Origin: CAWCUZ01 sp963798795
GTDB lineage: Bacteria; Acidobacteriota; Vicinamibacteria; Vicinamibacterales; SCN-69-37
DNA length: 64,000 nucleotides
Direction: 5' to 3'
NCBI GenBank assembly: GCA_963798795.1
Contig: CAWCUZ010000001.1
Location: 1,426,001 to 1,490,000, forward strand
Shown: one piece after another, positions 27,944 through 37,327 of the stretch
Layout of the letters: each line of letters opens with the position of its first letter
Position numbering within the stretch: position 1 is the stretch's first letter
Notes under the pieces: model-generated
The model's database searches: none
Seen by the model: the letters and a program-made list of their open reading frames with translations, nothing else
What the model was told of the DNA's origin: nothing
Made by a program: the position numbers and the translations under genes

Positions 27944-28435
27944 GTGCGACGACTTTTCGGTCGTTTCGTTGCGCCGGCGCCCGCCGCTGCGGCCGTTGTC
28001 GCGACGGCAGCCGGCGCGCGAGACCAGGCGGTGCTCGTCGAAGTTTCACGGAACTACTTCGCCGTGAGTGCCCGCACGGGCAGTGTCTTCTATTTCGGTG
28101 AAGACGTCGACGTCTACGGGAACGGCAGCGTCGCGAACCACGACGGCTCGTGGCTTGCCGGCGTGAACGGCGCGCGGTTCGGCCTGATGATGCCGGGCGA
28201 GCCGCGGATGAACGCGCGGTACTATCAGGAACTGGCCCCGCGTGTCGCCATGGACCGCGCCGAGATCGTCAGCTTGTGCGAACGGGTGGTCACGCCGCTC
28301 GAGGCCTTCACCAACTGCCTCAAGGTTCTCGAGACCACTCCGCTCGAGCCGGGGCGCGAATACAAGTACTACGCGAGGGGCCCGGGCCTGATCCAGGACG
28401 GCGACCTGACGCTGATGCGCACGCGCACCCGCTGA
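27944..28435 (+). CDS. Conserved hypothetical protein, N-terminally short
   Basis: A 163-residue protein. The body (VFYFGEDVDVYGNGSV, GARFGLMMPGEPRMNARYYQ, ALERVVTPLEAF-like SLCERVVTPLEAFTNCLKVL, LEPGREYKYYARGPGLI) belongs to a conserved unnamed bacterial family I know from other secreted proteins of about 200-250 residues. The usual N-terminal third is missing or replaced by an Ala-rich leader (APAPAAAAVVATAAGARDQA). Start is GTG 27944, 10 bases after the previous stop. Four bases before the TolC gene, it belongs to the efflux operon. Function unknown; family recall is from memory. Confidence 0.55.
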   Translation: MRRLFGRFVAPAPAAAAVVATAAGARDQAVLVEVSRNYFAVSARTGSVFYFGEDVDVYGNGSVANHDGSWLAGVNGARFGLMMPGEPRMNARYYQELAPRVAMDRAEIVSLCERVVTPLEAFTNCLKVLETTPLEPGREYKYYARGPGLIQDGDLTLMRTRTR

Positions 28436-28438
28436 ACC

Positions 28439-29650
28439 ATGCGGCAGGTCCGGCTCCTCCTCGCTGCCGCCCTCCTTGCGATCGCCGCCGGTCGAGCCGC
28501 GGCGCAGACGCCGCTGGGGCTGCAGGACGCGATCGACCGCGCCCTCGCCGCGAATCCCGCCATCGCGGCCGCCCGGCTGCAGCGGCCGGTGGATGTCGCC
28601 GGCGTCGGCGTGGCGGGCGAACGGCCGAACCCGGAAGTGACCTATGAAGGCGAGAAGGAAACGCCGCGTCAGGCGATCGGCCTGACCGTGCCAATCGAGC
28701 TGGGCGGCAAGCGCGGGGCACGCCTCGCCCTGGCGAACGCGACCGTCAGCGCCACCGACGCGGAGATCGCGCGTACGATCGCCGAGGTCCGCAACGCAGT
28801 CCGCCGCACCTATTTCGAGGCCGCGGCCGCCGAGCGGCGCGTGACGATGGCGAGCGATCTGGTGGCGCTCGCGACACGCGGCCGCGACGCGGCCCGCTCG
28901 CGATTCCAGTCGGGCGATGTCGCGGAAATCGAGGTCGTGCAGACGGAGCTGGCCCTCGCCGACGCCGAAAACGAGTTGACCGGCGCGCAGGGCGACGCGG
29001 CCGCGGCGCACGCGCAACTCAACGCGCTCATCGGCCAGCGGCCCGCGGCGCCGATCACCACGTCCGACGAACTGACGGCGGGCGTCGTGCCGGCGCTGCC
29101 CGACGCGCTCGCGCAGGCGACGCAATCCAACGCCGAGCTGGCCGCCATCGACCGCCGAATCGCCGCGCAGCGGGCCCGCATCGACCTGGCGCACGCGCTG
29201 CAGATCCCCGACCTCGGCGCCGGCACGAGCCTGACCTACGACGCGTACCCCGAGTTCCGCTACGGCTGGCGGCTGACGTTCTCGTTCACCGTACCGCTCC
29301 TCACGCGTCACCGCGCGGGCGTCCTCGTGGAGGACGCGGAGCTCACGCGCCTGCGCGCCGAGCGCGGGGCCGCCGCCGCGCGGATGACCGGGGACGTCTC
29401 GGCGGCCCTGGCCCGCGCGTCGGCGGCGCAGGACGAGCTCGCGCGCTACCAGTCCACGATCCTGCCTCGCGTGGTCGATCTCGAGCGGATGGCGCAGGCC
29501 GCCTATGCGGCCGGCCAGACGGGCGTGACCAATCTGCTCCAGGCGCTCCAGCAGGCCCGCGACGTGCGGCAGCGCGGGCTGCAGGCCGGACTGGATTTCC
29601 AACTGGCGCTCGCCGACCTCGAACAGGCGATAGGAGCTCCCATCCGATGA
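28439..29650 (+). CDS. TolC-type outer-membrane efflux channel
   Basis: 403 residues of the OEP family: signal peptide (LLLAAALLAIAAGRAAAQ), then long amphipathic helices in two OEP repeats (ALAANPAIAAARLQ..., ARSRFQSGDVAEIEVVQTEL; AAYAAGQTGVTNLLQALQQA). It forms a trimeric channel across outer membrane and periplasm. Followed with a 4-base overlap (ATGA-type) by the membrane-fusion protein and then the RND pump, a complete tripartite exporter. The conserved hairpin AARSRFQSGDVAEIEVVQ is close to CusC/CzcC members, so metals are possible, but the pump itself resembles hydrophobic/drug-type transporters. Confidence 0.9.
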   Translation: MRQVRLLLAAALLAIAAGRAAAQTPLGLQDAIDRALAANPAIAAARLQRPVDVAGVGVAGERPNPEVTYEGEKETPRQAIGLTVPIELGGKRGARLALANATVSATDAEIARTIAEVRNAVRRTYFEAAAAERRVTMASDLVALATRGRDAARSRFQSGDVAEIEVVQTELALADAENELTGAQGDAAAAHAQLNALIGQRPAAPITTSDELTAGVVPALPDALAQATQSNAELAAIDRRIAAQRARIDLAHALQIPDLGAGTSLTYDAYPEFRYGWRLTFSFTVPLLTRHRAGVLVEDAELTRLRAERGAAAARMTGDVSAALARASAAQDELARYQSTILPRVVDLERMAQAAYAAGQTGVTNLLQALQQARDVRQRGLQAGLDFQLALADLEQAIGAPIR

Positions 29651-30726
29651 CGACATCCCGCCTGGTCTTGACGGGCTGGCTCGCCCTGGTCGCGGCCGCC
29701 TGCAGCACGCCCGCCACCGAACAGACCGAAACGACCACGCCCGTCCCGGTTACCGTGACGGCGGCGCGAATCGACACGCTCGCGAGCACCGTCGGCGCCA
29801 CCGGGACGGTCACGCCCGCACCCGGCGCGGAGTGGACGATCGTGGCGCCGGCGCCGGCGCGCATTGGCGAGATGCCGAAGGCCGAGGGCGATCCGGTGCG
29901 CGAAGGGGACCTGCTCGTCCGCTTCGACATCCCGAGCCTGCCCGCCGAAGTCGCGGCGCGCCAGGCGGACGTCGCGCAGGCGACCACGCGAGTCGCGACG
30001 GCCAAAGCGGCCGTGGCGCGGCTCACCGGGCTGATGGCCCAGGGCGTCGCGTCGCAGCGCGAAGTCGACGAAGCGGGGCAGGCGCAGGCCGAAGCGGAAG
30101 CCGCCCTGGCGCAGGCGCAGACGGCCGTGAAAGCCGCCACCGTCCTGGCCGATCGCGAGGTCGTGCGCGCGCGGTTCGATGGCGTGGTCGCGCAGCGCTG
30201 GCACAACCCGGGAGACCTCGTGGATGCCTCAGCCGGCGACCCGATTCTGCGCGTGATCGATCCGCGCCGCCTGCAGGTCGTGGCCGCGGTGCCGGTCGGC
30301 GACGTGGCGCGCGTCGAACCGGGCCAGCACGCAGAGGTCACCGGGCCGGCGGACGCCGAACCGCAGGCCGCTGTGGTGCGCACGCGCGCCGCCGCCGTCG
30401 ACCCGGCGAGCGCCACCGGCCAAGTGCGGCTCGGGTTCGTGAAGCCAACCCGGCTGCCGGCGGGCGCCGTCGTGCAGGTGGAGATCACGACCGAATCGCG
30501 CGCCGGCGTCGTCGTGGTGCCGGCTGACGCCATCCAGCGCGAGGGCGAGCAGACGTTCGTGATGGTGGCCGGCCCCGACCACGTCGCGCACCGGAAGGTG
30601 GTGCAGCTGGGCCTGGCGTCGCGCGATCTCGTGCAGGTCGTGTCCGGTGTCGCGGCCGGCGACCTCGTGGTCGTGCGCGGCCAGGACGGGCTGCCGGACG
30701 GCGCGGCCGTCGTGGTCTCGAAATGA
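29647..30726 (+). CDS. RND efflux periplasmic adaptor (HlyD/AcrA-like)
   Basis: 359 residues, a lipoprotein (TGWLALVAAACS lipobox) of the membrane-fusion family. It has a lipoyl/barrel-sandwich half (PAPARIGEMPKAEGDPVREG), a helical hairpin (QADVAQATTRVATAKAAVAR ... EAEAALAQAQTAVKAATVLA), the second lipoyl half (ARFDGVVAQRWHNPGDLVDA) and a beta-barrel end. It links the inner-membrane pump to the TolC-like channel. Stop and start overlaps of 4 bases on both sides place it in one operon. A close paralog stands alone at 43326-44405. Confidence 0.9.
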   Translation: MTTSRLVLTGWLALVAAACSTPATEQTETTTPVPVTVTAARIDTLASTVGATGTVTPAPGAEWTIVAPAPARIGEMPKAEGDPVREGDLLVRFDIPSLPAEVAARQADVAQATTRVATAKAAVARLTGLMAQGVASQREVDEAGQAQAEAEAALAQAQTAVKAATVLADREVVRARFDGVVAQRWHNPGDLVDASAGDPILRVIDPRRLQVVAAVPVGDVARVEPGQHAEVTGPADAEPQAAVVRTRAAAVDPASATGQVRLGFVKPTRLPAGAVVQVEITTESRAGVVVVPADAIQREGEQTFVMVAGPDHVAHRKVVQLGLASRDLVQVVSGVAAGDLVVVRGQDGLPDGAAVVVSK

Positions 30727-33700
30727 ACATCGCCCGCGTCGCGATTCGCCATTCGCGAGCGGTGATCCTGCTCACCGTGCTCGTCGCCGCCGGCGGCGCG
30801 CTCAGCAGCCGCGCGCTGCCGAGCGACATCTATCCGCCGCTCCAGTTTCCGCGGATCGTCGTCATCGGCCACCTCGGGCATCACGCCCGCCCGTTCGATG
30901 ATGCTCACCATCACCCGGCCGCTCGAGCAGGCGCTGATGGAAGTGCCCGGCGTCCGCCGCGTGCGGTCGCGCACCTTCCGCGGCGCGACGGAGATCTCCG
31001 CGCAGTTCGAGCCGGACACCGACATGGTCGTGGCCCTCCAGCAGGCGCAAGGCCGGCTCGCGGAGGTGCGGCCCGACCTGCCGGAGAGCCTCGACCTGCT
31101 CGTCGACCGGCTGACGCCCACCGCGTTCCCCTTCTACATCTTGGACATCACCGGCGGCCTGCCGTCAGCCGACCTGCACGACTACGGCTACTACGTCGTG
31201 CGCCCGGCGCTCGCGCGCGTGGCCGGGGTGGGCCGCGTGGAAGTGCTCGCGAGCGACACGCGGGAGATCGAGGTCATCACCGATCCGAACAAGCTGCTCG
31301 CCGCCGGCCTGACCGTCGACGACGTGGCCGGCGCGCTGCGGCAGCGAGAACATCGTCGCGCCGGCCGGCCGATTCACGCAGAACGGCCAGCAGTATCTGG
31401 TGCTGGCGTCCGGCCTCTGGAATTCGGCCGATCGAGATCGGCGCCACGCCCGTCGTCGTCCGGAACGGCGCCACGCTACGCGTCTCCGACCTGGCGTCCG
31501 TCGCCCCCGGCGCGCCCGACCGCACGATGCTGGTGCTCGGCAACGGCCAGGATTCCGCCACCGTCACCGTGGCGCAGCAAATCGGCGCGAACATCCTGAC
31601 GGTGCGGCGAGGCGTCGAGGCGGCGCTCCAGCAGCTCGTCGCGACGCTGCCGGCCGGACTCACCCTCACCAAAGCCTACGACCTCGCTGAGTTCGTCGTC
31701 GACCGCGATTGCCAACGTGCGCGACGCGATTCTCGTCGGCGGCGTGCTGGCGGTGCTGGTGCTGCTGGTCTTCCTGCGCAACATCCGGCTGACCCTGGTG
31801 GCCGCGAGCACGCTGCCGCTCACCGTGCTCGCGACGTTCCTCTTCATGCGCCTGCTCGGCGAGTCGATCAACCTGATGTCGATGGGCGGCATGGCCGTCG
31901 CCATCGGGCTCGTCATCGACGATGCCGTGGTGGTCGTGGAGAATATCCACCGCCGGCTGCATGAAGGCGGCGGACGCGGGTCGATCGAAGCAGCCACGCA
32001 GGAGCTGGTCGCACCAGTGGTCGGCTCCACGCTGACGACGGTTGTCGTGTTCGCGCCCCTCGGGCTGCTGTCGGGCGTGGTCGGGCAGTTCTTCACCGCG
32101 CTGTCCCTCACGCTGTCGGCCGCCGTGCTGATTTCACTGGTGCTGGCGCTCACGCTGATTCCGCTGCTCGCGCGCGCCGCGCTGCCGCGGGCTCTGGCGG
32201 AGCGAACCTCGCCGCATGAGGACGACCGCCGCGGCTGGCTCGACCGCGCGTATGTCGCCACCCTGCCCGTCTGGATTCGGCGGCCGGTCCTGAGCGTGCT
32301 GGCCATGGTCGTCCTCGCCGTGGCCGCGGCCGCGGCGTTCACCCACGTCGGCACCGGCTTTCTGCCCGCCGCCGACGAGGGCGGCTTCGTCATCGACTAC
32401 CTGACCCCGGCCGGATCGGCGCTCGAGGAAACGGACGCGCGGCTGCGCAAGGTCGAGGCGATCCTGGCGAACACTCCCGAGGTCGCCAACTTCGAGCGGC
32501 GCGTCGGCTCCGAACTGGGCCTGTTCGCCACGCAGCAGAACACCGGCGACGTCCTCGTGCGCCTGAAGCCGCAGAACACGCGCGACCGCTCCGCCGACGA
32601 GATCATCGACGACCTTCGCGGCCAGCTCGAAGAGGCCGTGCCCGATACCGAGATCGAGTTCGTCCAGCTGCTCCAGGACATGCTCGGCGACCTCGAGGGC
32701 AATCCCAACCCGATCGAGGTCAAGATCTTCGGCGACGACCCGGAGCGGCTGGCCGCCATCGGCGAGGAGGTCGAAGCGCGCCTCGAGAAAATCGACGGCG
32801 TCGTCGATTTCGTGGGCCCACAGCGCGGCAACCCCGAAGTGCTCTGGACCATCGACCCCGTCAAGGCCGGGCGGCTGGGCCTGACCGTCGAGGCCGTCTC
32901 GGCGCAGGTCGCCAACGCGTGGGCCGGCGACGTGGCCACGGACCTGCTGCTCTACGACCGGACCATCCCGGTCCGCGTGCGCTACCCGGACGCGGTGCGC
33001 TTCGATCCGGACCGGCTGCGGCAGACGTCCGTGCGCGGCGCTGACGGCAAGCTGGCGCCCGCCGCCACGCTCGCCACCATCACGCGCACGAACGGACAGG
33101 AGGAGCTGCTCCGCGAGAACCTCCGCCAGATGGCGCTCGTCACCGCGCGGCTCGAGAACCGCGACCTCGGCAGCGCCGTGGCCGACGTAAGCGACGCGCT
33201 GGCCGGCGTCACGCTGCCGGTCGGCTACTCGTTCGAGCTGGGCGGCCAGTACCAGTCGCAGCAGCGGGCCTTCCGCGAACTGCTCCTCGTCTTCGGCATT
33301 GCCGTCATGCTCGTGTTCCTGATTCTGGTGGTGCAGTTCCGCCGCTTCACGGCGGCCGCGTTAATCCTCGCGGCCGCACCCCTCTCGCTGGGCGGCGCGC
33401 TCGCGCTGCTCATGATCACGGGCACCGACCTGAACGTGTCGTCGGCGATGGGCCTCATCCTGCTCGTCGGCCTCGTCGTCAAGAACGGCATCGTCCTGCT
33501 GGATTTCGCCGAACGCCGCCGCGCCGAGGGACGCCCGCTGGACGAAGCGGTGCGCGCAGCCGCCCGGGTCCGCCTCCGCCCCATCCTCATGACGACGCTG
33601 TGCACGCTCTTCGGGCTGCTGCCGCTGGCGCTCGGCCTGGGCGCCGGCGCCGAGCTGCAGAAACCGCTGGCACTGGCGGTCATCGGCGGATTGACGCTTT

Positions 33701-33774
33701 CGACGCTGGTGACCTTGTACGTGGTGCCGTCGGCCTATGTCGCGCTGGCAAGGCGCGGCCGCAGCGAAGGCTAG
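30723..33774 (+). CDS. RND efflux pump permease (four frameshifts)
   Basis: Tripartite-pump inner-membrane subunit of about 1015 residues after repair. The pieces fall in order: N-terminal TM1 (HSRAVILLTVLVAAGGALSS), porter domain (MMLTITRPLEQALMEVPGVR, GVGRVEVLASDTREIEVITD), TM2-6 with the proton-relay Asp pair (AIGLVIDDAVVVVENIHRRL), the second porter and TM8-12 (VSSAMGLILLVGLVVKNGIV). The frame is lost and regained at about 30876, 31345, 31433 and 31703, each needing one extra base removed; the remaining 2 kb is intact. Net length then divides by three. Four hits in 830 bases mean either poor base quality there or decay of a once-active pump. Final stop is the TAG at 33772-33774. Confidence 0.88.
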
Positions 33775-33923
33775 CGCGGGGAGCGACCGCGCAATCCTCC
33801 GCGGGCCGGCGAATCCTTCCCACCTCTCGGATTCAAATCCCCACGGTCCGCCCGTCCGGGACCGTTCCTTTCCGGCACATCGGTTGCACCCGGACTCTGT
33901 GCCGTCAGTTGGCGAGGGCCTTC

Positions 33924-35640
33924 GTGGGACTCACGCGCATTGCGATTGTCATCCCGGTCTTGTGCGCCATCACGACGTCGGACGGCCTCCGTTCCGCGCC
34001 GAACGCGGACGCCGGCCGGCCAGCCCGCTGCGCGCCGGCGATCGCCGGCGCCTCCGACATCGCGACCGCACTGGCCGCCGTTCAGGCGGCCCGAGGTCCC
34101 GGCGACGACAACCAGGACATCGCGAGGCTCTACACGCGCGCCGACGGGGCGCCCCTCTGGACGGCGCCGGGCGGCGCGCTGAACCAGCCCGGCCGTGCCG
34201 CGCTCGATCTGCTGAGAACAGCCGACGAGGACGGACTCGACCCGGCAGCGTTCGAGGCGTCGGCGCTGATTCGCCGGGCGGCCACCCTCGGTGAAGATCC
34301 GCCGCCGGACCGCGTCGCGGCCTTCGATGTGGCGGTGAGCCGGGCCCTGCTCCGCTACGCTCGCGCGTTGCACCTGGGTCGCGTCGATCCGCGGGCGCTC
34401 GGCTACCCGATCCCCGTGCGCACCGAGAGCCATGACCTGGCCGCCACGGTCTTCGAAGCACGACAACAGGGTGAGCTGGCGCGCGGGCTGGCGAGGCTCC
34501 GGCCGTCGCTCGCGCAATACCCGCTGCTGCGATCGGCGCTGGCGCAGTATCGCGCGCTCGCCGGTGACGAGACGCTCGGCACGCCGCTCGCGCTCGCCGG
34601 CACCGTCAAGCCCGGCGGGTGGCTTCAGGAGCGCGGCGCGCTGGCGCTTCGGCTGCAGGCTCTGGGCGACCTGCCGGCGACGTTCGATTCGGCCCCGGGT
34701 TCCGGCGTCTACGACGGGGCGCTCGTGGCGGCGGTCCGGCAGTTTCAGAGCCGGCACGGCCTGGCCGCCGACGGCGTCCTCGGCCCGGCGACCGGGGCGG
34801 CGCTGGCGGTGCCCGTCGACTGGCGCGTCCGTCAAATCGAGCTGGCGATGGAACGACTGCGCTGGCTGCCGGACCTGCCGGCCGGCCGCGCGATCGTCGT
34901 GAACATCCCGATGTTCCGGCTGTGGGCGTGGGATGCCCTCCCGCCGGCGGCGCCTCCGGCTCGCAGCCTGAACGTCGTCGTCGGCAAGGCGATCGGCACC
35001 CAGACGCCCGTCCTCATCGACCGGATGGAGTACGTGATCTTCCGGCCGTACTGGAACGTCCCGACCTCGATCGTGCGCGGCGAGATCCTCCCCGCCCTGC
35101 GCAAGAACCCGGCGTATCTGGACGCGCACGACATGGAGCTCGTGTCCGGGTCGCGCGCCGACCCGACCGTCGCGCCCGCGACGTCTGCCGCACTGGCGGC
35201 GCTGCGCGCGGGCACGGTGCGACTCCGTCAGCGCCCCGGACCGAAGAACCCGCTCGGCCTCGTCAAGTTCATCTTTCCGAACGACCAGGACGTGTACCTG
35301 CACGGCACGCCGGCCGTGGAGGTGTTCCAGCGGCCGCGCCGCGACCTGAGCCACGGATGCGTGCGCGTGGAGGACGCCCTCGCCTTGGCCGAGTGGGTTC
35401 TCGCCGATCGGCCCGAGTGGACGCGCGCGCGGATCCTGGATGCCATGAACGGCCCGGGCCCGGTGCGGGTCGACCTGACATCGCCCATCCCCGTCCTGCT
35501 CTTCTACACCACGGCGGCCGTGATGCCGGAGGACGGGACCGTGCAGTTTGCCGACGACATCTACGGCCACGACCGGCGCCTCGATTCGGGCGCTTGGCCT
35601 CGCGGCCTCGCGCGCGCCACGCGCCGCGTCCCGAAAGTGA
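33924..35640 (+). CDS. Periplasmic L,D-transpeptidase, YcbB-like (frameshift near 3' end)
   Basis: About 571 residues: a signal segment (IAIVIPVLCAITT), an N-terminal scaffold domain, a peptidoglycan-binding domain (FDSAPGSGVYDGALVAAVRQ, FQSRHGLAADGVLGPATGAA) and a YkuD catalytic domain with HG...SHGCVRV (nucleophile Cys). It makes 3-3 cross-links or attaches lipoproteins to murein, as YcbB/LdtD does. As written the frame reads straight into the universal stress protein; deleting one G from the GGG at 35588-35590 gives a normal end (DSALGLAASRAPRAASRK) and a TGA at 35638-35640, 8 bases before the next ATG. Start GTG 33924 has GAGGG 6 bases upstream. Confidence 0.85.
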
Positions 35641-35648
35641 GGTCCGCC

Positions 35649-36152
35649 ATGCGTCCCTTCACCCACGTGCTCGCCGCCACGGATTTCGGCCCCACCTCCG
35701 AGGGGGCGCTCGCCTTCGGCCGCGAGCTGGCGCACGGCTTCTCGGCCCGGCTCACGCTGCTCCACATCGTCGACGATCTGGCGACGCGGCTGCTCGGCTC
35801 CGGCCCCGATGCGCTCGGGGAGTTCGGCCGTCTGCAGGCGGAACTCGAGGCCTCGGCGCAGCAGGAACTCGACAAGCGGCTGACCGCGGACGATCGCCGC
35901 GACCTGCGCGCGGCGGGCGTCTGGCGCACCTCGAACCAGCCGGCCGAGGCGATTGCGGCCTACGCGCGCGACCATGCCGTCGACTTGATCGTGCTGGGCA
36001 CGCACGGGCGCAGCGGCCTGGCGCACCTGATGCTGGGCAGCGTCGCGGAGCGGGTCGTCCGCCTCGCGCCCTGTCCGGTGCTGACCGTGCGACCGGGCGC
36101 GGACGCCTCCGGCGCCAGCGAGCCGGCGCGCGCCGCCGTCCACGCCGGGTGA
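35649..36152 (+). CDS. Universal stress protein (UspA family)
   Basis: 167 residues of the Usp fold. Beta-1 (FTHVLAATDFGPTSEGALAF) and the ATP-binding end GTHGRSGLAHLMLGSVAERV (the G-2x-G-9x-GS pattern) are both present, and CPVLTVRPG is the standard final strand. Cytoplasmic, ATP-binding, stress-linked; the precise role is unknown. Start ATG 35649 has GAGG 6 bases upstream, supporting separate translation. It appears joined to the L,D-transpeptidase only because of a one-base shift; a cytoplasmic Usp fused to a periplasmic enzyme would make no topological sense. Extra residues at the C-terminus (ADASGASEPARAAVHAG) are unremarkable. Confidence 0.88.
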   Translation: MRPFTHVLAATDFGPTSEGALAFGRELAHGFSARLTLLHIVDDLATRLLGSGPDALGEFGRLQAELEASAQQELDKRLTADDRRDLRAAGVWRTSNQPAEAIAAYARDHAVDLIVLGTHGRSGLAHLMLGSVAERVVRLAPCPVLTVRPGADASGASEPARAAVHAG

Positions 36153-36176
36153 TCGACGACGGCGGACGCTGGCCGC

Positions 36177-37241
36177 TCAGGGCGTGGTGAGAGACGTGCC
36201 CTCGCCGGCGTACTCCTGCGCGAACATCTCCCAGACGGTGAGAAACAGCGCCGCGATCACGGGGCCCGCGACGAATCCGGAAATCCCGAACACGGCGATT
36301 CCGCCGAGCGTGGCCAGCAGGACCATGTAGTCGGGCATGCTGGTCTCGCGGCCGACCAGGATGGGACGAAGGATGTTGTCCACCGAGCCGACGACGAGCG
36401 CGCCGAAGACGATCAGCACCAGGCCGCGCACGGTCGATCCGGTCGCGATGAGAATGACTGCCGCCGGCGCCCAGACGAGTGCCGCGCCCAGCATCGGCAG
36501 GAACGAGAGCACCGTCATGATCACGCCCCAGAACACCGGGGCGTTGATCCCGAGGATCCAGAAGATCAGGCCGCCGAGGGTGCCCTGTACGGCCCCCACG
36601 ACCAGATTGCCCTTGAGCGTGGCGCGCGTCACGGACGTGAACCGTTCGAACAGCGCGTGCTCCCGCACGTCGCCCAGCGGCAGGGCGCGGACGATGGCTG
36701 CCAGAATCTGGGCGCCGTCCCGCAGGAAGAAGAACAGGATGTACAGCGTCAGTCCCAGCTCGATCGCGACCCGGATCGCGTTCTGGCCAAAGACGACGGC
36801 TTGCGAGGCGATGGTCTGGACGGCCGTGCCGGCGGCGTCCGTGGCGCCGCGCCGGATGGCGTCCACGTCGATCCCGGCGCGCGCCAGCAGGTCCATGACC
36901 GTCGGGCGCCAGCGCTCGACGAATCCAGGCAGATCGACCTGGCCGTTCGTGATCCGCTGGTACAAGGCGATGGCCTCACGGGAGACGGCCAGCCCGATCA
37001 GTCCCAGCGGCAGGATGACGATGAGCAGAATCGCGGCCAGCGTCAGCACCGCGGCGAGCGACCGGCGTCCGCCCACCCAGCGGGTGAAATGCGCCTGGAG
37101 CGGATTGAAGATGATCGCGAGCACCGCCGCCCAGAACAGCGGCTCGACGAACCCGCGGATCAGTCCAGCGAACGCCAGCGTGACGATCGCCAGCAGCACG
37201 AGAAAGCCCGCGTGTCGCGCCGCGTTGCCTTTTGCAGCCAT
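36177..37241 (-). CDS. AI-2E family transporter (PerM/YdiK-like)
   Basis: 354 residues, eight hydrophobic helices, with the family pattern of a middle soluble region (QVDLPGFVERWRPTVMDLLA...) between TM3 and TM4, and late helices (LVVGAVQGTLGGLIFWILGI, VLSFLPMLGAALVWAPAAVI, VGSVDNILRPILVG). AI-2E proteins have been linked to autoinducer-2 export and to Na+/Li+:H+ antiport; which applies here is unknown. ATG 37241 (preceded by GTG 37244) is taken, with GGAGG just upstream. It is divergent from the primase-like gene, with a gap of about 85 bases. Confidence 0.88.
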   Translation of the reverse strand: MAAKGNAARHAGFLVLLAIVTLAFAGLIRGFVEPLFWAAVLAIIFNPLQAHFTRWVGGRRSLAAVLTLAAILLIVILPLGLIGLAVSREAIALYQRITNGQVDLPGFVERWRPTVMDLLARAGIDVDAIRRGATDAAGTAVQTIASQAVVFGQNAIRVAIELGLTLYILFFFLRDGAQILAAIVRALPLGDVREHALFERFTSVTRATLKGNLVVGAVQGTLGGLIFWILGINAPVFWGVIMTVLSFLPMLGAALVWAPAAVILIATGSTVRGLVLIVFGALVVGSVDNILRPILVGRETSMPDYMVLLATLGGIAVFGISGFVAGPVIAALFLTVWEMFAQEYAGEGTSLTTP

Positions 37242-37327
37242 CACCCCTCCGGAAGGCCTGTAATACTACACGCCAGCCAGCGATTCGGATGGATACGGGA
37301 CGTCCGGCCGGACGGTAGGATGACGTG

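Noticed and set aside
33771..36143. Minus-strand ORF of 790 codons opposite the L,D-transpeptidase/Usp genes
   Set aside because: Low-complexity Arg/Gln/His composition, no motifs; plus-strand genes have catalytic signatures.
33924..36152. Fusion of periplasmic L,D-transpeptidase with cytoplasmic Usp
   Set aside because: One extra G explains it; stop and Usp ribosome binding site appear when it is removed.
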